Source: Oscillospiraceae bacterium (GTDB taxonomy: Bacteria > Bacillota > Clostridia > Oscillospirales > CAG-272). From it: a stretch of DNA of 10,820 bases. Location: contig SVRB01000048.1 in the NCBI GenBank assembly GCA_015065045.1, positions 1 to 10,820 of the forward strand. Direction: 5' to 3'. Each line of letters starts with the position of its first letter. Position 1 is the stretch's first letter. Of this stretch, positions 6,490 to 10,820 are shown piece after piece. The translations under genes were made by a program, and so were the position numbers. The notes beneath the pieces were generated by a model. It saw only the letters and a program-made list of their open reading frames with translations, did no database searches and was not told where the DNA came from.

Positions 6490-6531
6490 CTACTCATTCC
6501 AATGTTATTCCTGTTTTTTTTAATTATCCTC

Positions 6532-6552
6532 AACGGTGTAACCGTTTTTTAA
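6532..6552 (+). terminator. Possible weak + strand terminator
   Basis: AACGGT (6532-6537) pairs with ACCGTT (6541-6546) around GTA, followed by TTTT. The stem is only 6 bp. It would catch + strand read-through before it enters glmS antisense to the gene. Weak support. Confidence 0.35.
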
Positions 6553-6579
6553 TCACTTAGACTTAGCGTGGTTTTCTGT

Positions 6580-6625
6580 ATATAATAAAATAACGTGTAC
6601 ATAGACGGAAGCCTACGTACACGTT
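6580..6625 (-). terminator. Terminator of the glmM-glmS operon
   Basis: On the - strand, AACGTGTAC (6625-6617) pairs with GTACACGTT (6600-6592), a perfect 9-bp stem extended by TAG/CTA inside. It is followed by TTATTTTATTATA. It starts 14 bases past the glmS stop. The + strand side also has a T-rich flank (GTTTGTTTTAT), so it may work in both directions. Confidence 0.8.
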
Positions 6626-6638
6626 TGTTTTATAAATA

Positions 6639-8465
6639 TTATTCAACAGTAACGCTCTTTGCGAGGTTTTTGGGTTTGTCGATGTCACAGCCCTTTTTCT
6701 TTGCTGTATAGTAGCCGAGAAGCTGGAGGGGAACGATCTGCAATGATACGTTGAACTGGGGAAGTGTATCGGGAACGATGAACTTATCCTCGAATTCAGC
6801 AACCATTTCAGCGTTGCTTTCTGTTGTAACAACAAGCATATGCGCGCCTCTTGCCATAACCTCACAGATGTTGCTGTAGGTCTTGCCGAATATTTCAGCA
6901 TCGCCCGCCAATGCAACTACGGGAACTCCGGGGTCAACGAGTGACAATGTACCGTGCTTAAGCTCGCCTGCCGCATAAGCTTCAGCGTGAATATAGCTGA
7001 TTTCCTTCATCTTGAGTGAAGCCTCGAGGGAAGCTGCATAGTCAAGTCTTCTACCGATATAGTATATATCTGTAGCTTCAGCAAATTTGTTTGCATATAT
7101 TTCAGCCTTTTCAATATTGTTGTCAATTGTCTGCTGAATCTTCTGGGGAAGTGATGCAAGCTCGTGAACCATCTTCTTTTCAACGTCTTCAGACAACATA
7201 TTTTTGCCCTTTGCAAGTCTGAGAGTCAAAGCATAAAGAACTGCGAGCTGTGCGCTGTAAGCCTTTGTTGTTGCAACTGCAACCTCTCTGCCTGCTCTTG
7301 TAAAGATAACGTTGTCGCTTTCGTTTGCGATAGCGCTTCCGCTTACGTTTACGATAGACAAGATCTTAGCGCCCTTCTGCTTTGCAAGTCTGAGAGCAGC
7401 AAGTGTATCTGCAGTTTCACCGCTCTGGCTGATAAATACTGCCAAAGTATGTTCGTCGATAAGCGGATCAACGTAACGGAATTCCGATGCGATCTCTGCA
7501 GAAGCGCGAACCTTACACATAGATTCGATAAGCTGCTTTCCAACTACACCTGCATGGTATGCTGAACCGCAAGCTACGATAACAACCTCGCGAAGTGTGT
7601 TCTGGATATAGTCATCAGAAAGATCAACGTTTCCGAGATCGATCTTGTTGTCCTTAATAAGAGGCATAATTGTCTTTTTGATTGCTGTAGGCTGCTGGAG
7701 CATTTCGAGCATCATATAGTGCTCATAGCCCTGCTTATCTGTTGTCAATTCATCAACGTCGATCTTTATAGCCGCCTTTTCCATGGGTTGTCCGTTGGGA
7801 TCGTAGAATTTGATCTCTGTTTCGTTAAGAACGCAAATTTCGCCGTTTTTAACGGGGTAGTATTCCTTTGAGTATGCGGAAATAGCGCCTGCGTCAGAGC
7901 AGATAAATCCACCGTCCTGTGTCTGAGCAACTACCATAGGACTTGCCATAGCAGTGCTGAAAATTGTGTTGGGGTAATCTGTGCAGAGGATACCCAAAGC
8001 GTATGAACCCTTAAGGAGTGAAATAACCTTGCTTATTGTTTCAACAACGTTGCCGTTATAGTATTTTGTAAGAAGGTGAACTATTTTTTCTGTATCTGTT
8101 TCAGAATTAAAGCCAACTCCTGCAAGCTCTGTTTCTGCCAATTCGTTTGAGTTTTCAATAATACCGTTATGTACGAGTGCAAACTTTTTGTCGTGGCTGA
8201 AATGGGGATGCGCATTAGTTTCTGTGGGGCCGCCGTGTGTAGCCCATCTTGTATGTCCAATTCCTACGAAGCCGGATGTTTTTTCATTTTCTGTTTTTTC
8301 TCTGAGTCCTGTAAGTCTACCAACAGTCTTACAAGATGTGATACCCTTATCGGTATGAACTGCAATACCTGCAGAGTCATAGCCTCTGTATTCGAGGCAC
8401 TCAAGTCCGTTAAGCAAATAGGGTACTACGTTATCGCTTCCAACTCTACCTATAATTCCACACAT
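6639..8465 (-). CDS. glmS: Glutamine-fructose-6-phosphate aminotransferase (isomerizing)
   Basis: GlmS converts fructose-6-phosphate and glutamine to glucosamine-6-phosphate and glutamate, the first committed step toward UDP-GlcNAc, peptidoglycan and other amino-sugar polymers. The 608-residue length is standard. The glutaminase domain (1-240) begins MCGIIGRVG, with Cys2 as the nucleophile after Met removal, and has HTRWATHG (71-78) and the HNGIIEN segment. Two SIS isomerase domains follow: CGSAYHA (299-305) and SQSGETADT (346-354) bind the sugar phosphate, and KMKEISYIHAEAY with ELKHG (His504) forms the isomerase site. The C-terminus DKPKNLAKSVTVE is the family's hallmark tail. The start is supported by TGAGG about 10 nt upstream on the - strand; this sequence includes the TGA stop of glmM, so the two genes are probably translationally coupled. 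Only 12 nt separate the genes, which leaves no room for a glmS ribozyme. Confidence 0.98.
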   Translation of the reverse strand: MCGIIGRVGSDNVVPYLLNGLECLEYRGYDSAGIAVHTDKGITSCKTVGRLTGLREKTENEKTSGFVGIGHTRWATHGGPTETNAHPHFSHDKKFALVHNGIIENSNELAETELAGVGFNSETDTEKIVHLLTKYYNGNVVETISKVISLLKGSYALGILCTDYPNTIFSTAMASPMVVAQTQDGGFICSDAGAISAYSKEYYPVKNGEICVLNETEIKFYDPNGQPMEKAAIKIDVDELTTDKQGYEHYMMLEMLQQPTAIKKTIMPLIKDNKIDLGNVDLSDDYIQNTLREVVIVACGSAYHAGVVGKQLIESMCKVRASAEIASEFRYVDPLIDEHTLAVFISQSGETADTLAALRLAKQKGAKILSIVNVSGSAIANESDNVIFTRAGREVAVATTKAYSAQLAVLYALTLRLAKGKNMLSEDVEKKMVHELASLPQKIQQTIDNNIEKAEIYANKFAEATDIYYIGRRLDYAASLEASLKMKEISYIHAEAYAAGELKHGTLSLVDPGVPVVALAGDAEIFGKTYSNICEVMARGAHMLVVTTESNAEMVAEFEDKFIVPDTLPQFNVSLQIVPLQLLGYYTAKKKGCDIDKPKNLAKSVTVE

Positions 8466-8477
8466 TTTTTATAAACC

Positions 8478-10130
8478 TCACTTATCTTTTTTTACAAAAC
8501 CTAATTTATCTATAAGTTCTTCAACTTTGGCAGTGTAGCTGTCGCACACCTTCTGGCTTCCGCTTTCTACCATAACTCGAATAACGGGCTCCGTTCCGCT
8601 TTCGCGAAGCAAAATTCTGCCGTTCTTACCGAGCTCCTCGGTAATTTCAGCAACCATCTTCTTAACTTCCTCGTTAGCAGCAACAGCCGCCTTATCTGTA
8701 ACGTAAACGTTTCTGATAGACTGAGGATACATAGTAACGGGAGCCGCAAGCTCGCCGAGCGTTGCCTTCTTGTCAACCATTTCTTCCAAGAGCATAATAG
8801 CTGTCAAAATTCCGTCTCCGGTAGTCGCATACTTACGAATTATCGTATGTCCCGACTGTTCACCGCCGAGATAGTAGTTGTTTTCCATCATAGCGTCGTG
8901 AACGTATCTGTCACCAACGGTGGTCTGTACGTATCCGATACCTGCATCATCGAGAGCCTTATAAAGACCCATATTTGACATTATTGTCGTAACGACCTTA
9001 TTTCCGGGCAAAAGTCCCTTATCTCTGAGACGTCTTGCAATCACGAACAAAACGTGGTCGCCGTTTATCGTATTGCCGTTTTCGTCAACAGCGATACATC
9101 TGTCAGCGTCGCCGTCAAAAGCAAAACCAACGTCAAGCTGATTATCTCTTACGTATTTACGGAGTATACCGATATGTGTCGAACCTGCCTGTTCGTTAAT
9201 ATTCAAACCGTCGGGTTCTGCGTTAATAACGTGTACCTGAGCACCAAGCGCGCTGAATACTGATCTTGCGATCATCCATGATGAACCGTTTGCGCAGTCG
9301 AGCGCGACCTTAAGATTTCTGTATGAGTTTGCTGCAACCGAGATCAAGAATCCAACGTAACGGTTTCTTCCCGCAACGTAGTCGATTACGCAACCAACCT
9401 TTTCTCTTGAAGCCAAGGGGAGATCGTCGCCCTCAACTCCGAGTTTTTTCAAATCGCCGTCGATATAATCTTCTATCAAAGCGAGTGTCTTATCGTCCAT
9501 TTTTTCGCCTGCGCGGTTGATGAGCTTAATACCGTTGTCAAAATACGGGTTATGAGATGCTGAGATCATAACGCCGCAGTCAAAATAATCCTGTCTTACA
9601 ACGTAAGATACACTGGGAGTCGTCGTTACGTGAAGCATATAAGCGTCAGCGCCCGATGATGTAATACCTGCGACGATCGCGTATTCAAGCATATAGCTCG
9701 AACGTCTTGTATCTTTACCGATTACGATTCTTGCTTTGTGGCTCTTTTCGTAGCCTTCTGAGAATACCTTTGAGTAGTACCAGCCGAGGAATCTACCGAT
9801 CTTGAAAGCGTGGATAGCTGTAAGCTTGGTGTTAGCCTCGCCTCTGAAACCGTCTGTGCCAAAGTATCTTCCGTTGAATACGATTGATTCCTTGGGTTTA
9901 AAAAGGTTTTCCGTAAGCGTGGGAGCGAGCGGGATCTCGTCTCTCAAAAGGTCGTCTGTTGTAACATTAAAAATAGAGGAAAGCTGTAATATCTTGCTAA
10001 CCTCTGGAACTGACTGATCTGATTCCCATTTTGAAACAGATTGACGAGAAACCTCAAGCTTTTCGGCAAGCTGTTCTTGTGATATTTGCATCGCCGTACG
10101 CAATACGGCAATCTTCTGTCCTATCGTCAT
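8478..10130 (-). CDS. glmM: XRE helix-turn-helix domain fused to phosphoglucosamine mutase
   Basis: A 550-residue two-part protein. Residues 1-65 form an XRE/Cro-C1 DNA-binding domain (ISQEQLAEKLEVSRQSVSKWE, recognition helix about 28-38, ending in TTDDLLRDE). A linker of about 20 residues follows. From Gly87 on it is a complete GlmM, which interconverts glucosamine-6-P and glucosamine-1-P. Signatures are YFGTDGFRG (89-97), active-site ISASHNP with phospho-Ser192, metal-binding DGDADR (Asp339/341/343), sugar-binding GGEQSGH (422-428) and phosphate-binding RESGTEPVIR (509-518). Ordinary GlmM is about 450 residues and starts near FGTDG, so the HTH is an extra N-terminal domain. GGAGG 7 nt before the ATG marks the start. 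There is no in-frame ATG or GTG with a ribosome binding site at the domain junction, so the fusion appears real. One small oddity is QAGSTHIG where GlmM usually has CGSTHPE. The gene is co-transcribed with glmS. A regulatory role is inferred. Confidence 0.93.
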   Translation of the reverse strand: MTIGQKIAVLRTAMQISQEQLAEKLEVSRQSVSKWESDQSVPEVSKILQLSSIFNVTTDDLLRDEIPLAPTLTENLFKPKESIVFNGRYFGTDGFRGEANTKLTAIHAFKIGRFLGWYYSKVFSEGYEKSHKARIVIGKDTRRSSYMLEYAIVAGITSSGADAYMLHVTTTPSVSYVVRQDYFDCGVMISASHNPYFDNGIKLINRAGEKMDDKTLALIEDYIDGDLKKLGVEGDDLPLASREKVGCVIDYVAGRNRYVGFLISVAANSYRNLKVALDCANGSSWMIARSVFSALGAQVHVINAEPDGLNINEQAGSTHIGILRKYVRDNQLDVGFAFDGDADRCIAVDENGNTINGDHVLFVIARRLRDKGLLPGNKVVTTIMSNMGLYKALDDAGIGYVQTTVGDRYVHDAMMENNYYLGGEQSGHTIIRKYATTGDGILTAIMLLEEMVDKKATLGELAAPVTMYPQSIRNVYVTDKAAVAANEEVKKMVAEITEELGKNGRILLRESGTEPVIRVMVESGSQKVCDSYTAKVEELIDKLGFVKKDK

Positions 10131-10137
10131 TTTTCTT

Positions 10138-10142
10138 CCTCC
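10138..10142 (-). promoter_or_regulatory. Ribosome binding site of the HTH-GlmM fusion
   Basis: GGAGG on the - strand, 7 nt before the ATG at 10130-10128, is an ideal Shine-Dalgarno site. It fixes the start at the HTH domain rather than at the GlmM domain. Confidence 0.85.
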
Positions 10143-10180
10143 AAATAAAGCATAATAAATATGCCGAATCTAATAATAAG

Positions 10181-10193
10181 GAATTAATAATTC
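10181..10193. promoter_or_regulatory. AT-rich dyad in the glmM leader
   Basis: GAATT (10181-10185) and AATTC (10189-10193) flank AAT. It is short and AT-rich, in the 5' leader between the larger palindrome and the ribosome binding site. It could be a second operator half or chance. Confidence 0.3.
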
Positions 10194-10201
10194 TTCATAA
10201 C

Positions 10202-10217
10202 TTATGCTTACGCATAA
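10202..10217. promoter_or_regulatory. 16-bp palindrome just downstream of the glmM transcription start (candidate operator)
   Basis: Perfect 6-bp arms TTATGC (10202-10207) and GCATAA (10212-10217) flank TTAC. Counting from a start near 10224, it covers about +8 to +23 of the glmM transcript, a classical operator position. It could alternatively form a small leader hairpin. Binding by the fused HTH domain is a hypothesis. Confidence 0.45.
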
Positions 10218-10230
10218 TTCTAATACTATC

Positions 10231-10260
10231 ATTATATTCTACATATACTGCATTCGTCAA
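10231..10260 (-). promoter_or_regulatory. Promoter of the glmM-glmS operon
   Basis: On the - strand, TTGACG (10260-10255) and TATAAT (10236-10231) are separated by 18 bp. The -10 is a perfect consensus and the -35 matches at five of six positions. Transcription should begin near 10224, giving a leader of about 95 nt. Confidence 0.8.
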
Positions 10261-10300
10261 GCAACCGTACTTGATATCTTTTTGTCAACCTTTGGTTGCT
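10260..10300. promoter_or_regulatory. Overlapping dyads upstream of the glmM -35 box
   Basis: AGCAACC (10260-10266) is complementary to GGTTGCT (10294-10300). The same right arm also pairs with CAACC at 10286-10290 (CAACC-TTT-GGTTG). The outer repeat abuts the -35 hexamer, so protein binding here could affect transcription. Candidate regulatory site only. Confidence 0.35.
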
Positions 10301-10397
10301 GTGGTCGGTTAATATCGTTTTTTTGGATAGAAAAAGCTGTTTATTCGTGCTAATCCTACCATTTGTTTGCGTAAGTAAATCAACAGTTGCGAAAAAT

Positions 10398-10441
10398 GAC
10401 AAAAAACAAAAGCCTAAGAAGATTTAATTTCTTAGGCTTTT
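10398..10441 (-). terminator. Terminator of the permease gene
   Basis: A perfect 13-bp stem, AAAAGCCTAAGAA (10408-10420) with TTCTTAGGCTTTT (10429-10441), has an 8-nt loop. On the - strand it is followed by GTTTTTTGTC. It lies 17 bases past the permease stop and insulates the glmM promoter. Confidence 0.85.
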
Positions 10442-10458
10442 ATACGTCTTTATTATAC

Positions 10459-10820
10459 TTATTCGTTGATATCGGATTCTTTCTTGTAGAATATTCTACC
10501 GATCAACATAACTACAACAAATACTATCAAATAGAACAATACGGGGAATGAGAATTTACCTTCAGCTTTTGCTGAAACAAACCTGGAAATACCGTGAGCG
10601 TAGAATGCTGCAAAAATCATAAACGATGATGCGATAATTCCGAAGATAGGCATTATTGTATTTTTCCAGATATTTTCTTTTCCGTGTTTTTTGATAAACA
10701 TAATAAACATAGGAACATAGAAAGCGTAGATGGTAATAATGGGAAGCTCGGATGAATCAAAGCTGAACAAACCGAACAAGGGCTTTTCCATGAGGTTTGC
10801 GCCGTAGAAGTAGAACAACA
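10459..10820 (-). CDS. APC-type amino-acid permease, C-terminal fragment
   Basis: The 3' end of a - strand gene running off the right edge; about 120 residues are present. It is very hydrophobic, with three membrane segments (about 24-41, 53-77 and 90-110 of the visible part) and a short charged cytoplasmic tail (YKKESDINE). The pattern NTIMPIFGIIASSFMIFAAFYAHGI followed by FPVLFYLIVFVVVMLIG is like the last helices of APC-superfamily amino-acid permeases, but the N-terminal signature helices are outside the window. The TTG at 10818 is most likely an internal leucine codon, not the start. A strong terminator follows the stop codon. Another secondary transporter family cannot be excluded. Confidence 0.6.
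   Translation of the reverse strand, partial: LFYFYGANLMEKPLFGLFSFDSSELPIITIYAFYVPMFIMFIKKHGKENIWKNTIMPIFGIIASSFMIFAAFYAHGISRFVSAKAEGKFSFPVLFYLIVFVVVMLIGRIFYKKESDINE

Larger units (their letters stand above)
6040..6638. other. Gene-free convergent intergenic region rich in inverted repeats
   Basis: These 599 bases lie between the + strand ABC gene and the - strand glmS. I see no convincing gene. A 73-codon + strand open frame at 6331-6552 has no ribosome binding site, runs straight through hairpin repeats and gives a protein unlike anything recognisable. Besides the two flanking terminators, the region holds at least six more dyads, annotated separately. Runs of G (GAGGGGGTG, AAGGGGAGAG) make it compositionally unlike the flanking genes. 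It reads as an accumulation of interspersed repeat elements in a neutral spot between converging operons. Confidence 0.7.
10131..10458. other. Regulatory region between the permease gene and glmM
   Basis: This gene-free stretch of 328 bases contains, reading along the - strand, the permease terminator (10441-10398), a dyad region (10300-10260), the glmM promoter (10260-10231), and a leader of about 95 nt with a 16-bp palindrome and the ribosome binding site. Bases about 10301-10397 hold no structure I can identify. No glmS-ribozyme or other riboswitch-like pattern is visible. Confidence 0.65.

Noticed and set aside
6331..6552. 73-codon + strand frame in the repeat-rich gap
   Set aside because: It has no ribosome binding site and passes through two inverted-repeat elements; the translation looks random.
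7164..7565. 133-codon + strand frame inside glmS
   Set aside because: Antisense to conserved SIS-domain sequence; a Cys/Ser-rich shadow typical of the reverse strand.
10283..10288. Perfect TTGACA on the - strand upstream of glmM
   Set aside because: No acceptable -10 hexamer lies 16-18 bp downstream of it (GTTGCT and neighbours), whereas TTGACG at 10260-10255 pairs with TATAAT.

Overview
The window looks like a chromosomal segment of an AT-rich Gram-positive anaerobe. Low-GC codon use, strong AGGAGG-type ribosome binding sites, extended -10 promoters and the style of the GlmS and HTH sequences point to Clostridia, most likely a gut Oscillospiraceae/Ruminococcus relative. The assignment is an impression from the sequences; no database was searched.

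Left part (1-6080), all on the + strand. It opens with the last 88 codons of an acyl-CoA synthetase and its terminator. Two single-gene units follow: a YwaF/TMEM164-like multi-spanning membrane protein whose stop codon lies inside its terminator hairpin, and a 10-TM EamA/DMT transporter with a near-consensus extended -10 promoter. A three-gene run then starts from a second, very similar promoter: a membrane-anchored VanY-type carboxypeptidase with a Big_2 Ig-like domain, a TIM-barrel sugar phosphate isomerase/epimerase, and an ABC exporter half-transporter. It ends at a terminator near 6056.

Middle (6040-6638). This is a gene-free gap between converging transcription units. It is packed with perfect or near-perfect inverted repeats that look like remnants of interspersed repeat elements, and it includes the terminators of both flanking units.

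Right part (6582-10820), all on the - strand. A two-gene operon, glmM then glmS, encodes consecutive-pathway enzymes of UDP-GlcNAc precursor supply: GlmS makes glucosamine-6-P and GlmM makes glucosamine-1-P. It has its own promoter (TTGACG-18-TATAAT) and a 95-nt leader. At the far end is the C-terminal part of an APC-type amino-acid permease with its own terminator.

The outstanding feature is the GlmM protein. A complete XRE/Cro-C1-type helix-turn-helix domain (residues about 1-65) is fused in frame to a complete phosphoglucosamine mutase (about 87-550). No credible internal start would release the enzyme alone. The usual Firmicutes glmS ribozyme is absent: only 12 nt separate glmM and glmS, and the operon leader is too short. 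A 16-bp palindrome lies just downstream of the glmM transcription start. Together these suggest, as a hypothesis, that the operon is controlled by its own enzyme acting as a DNA-binding sensor of amino-sugar metabolism.
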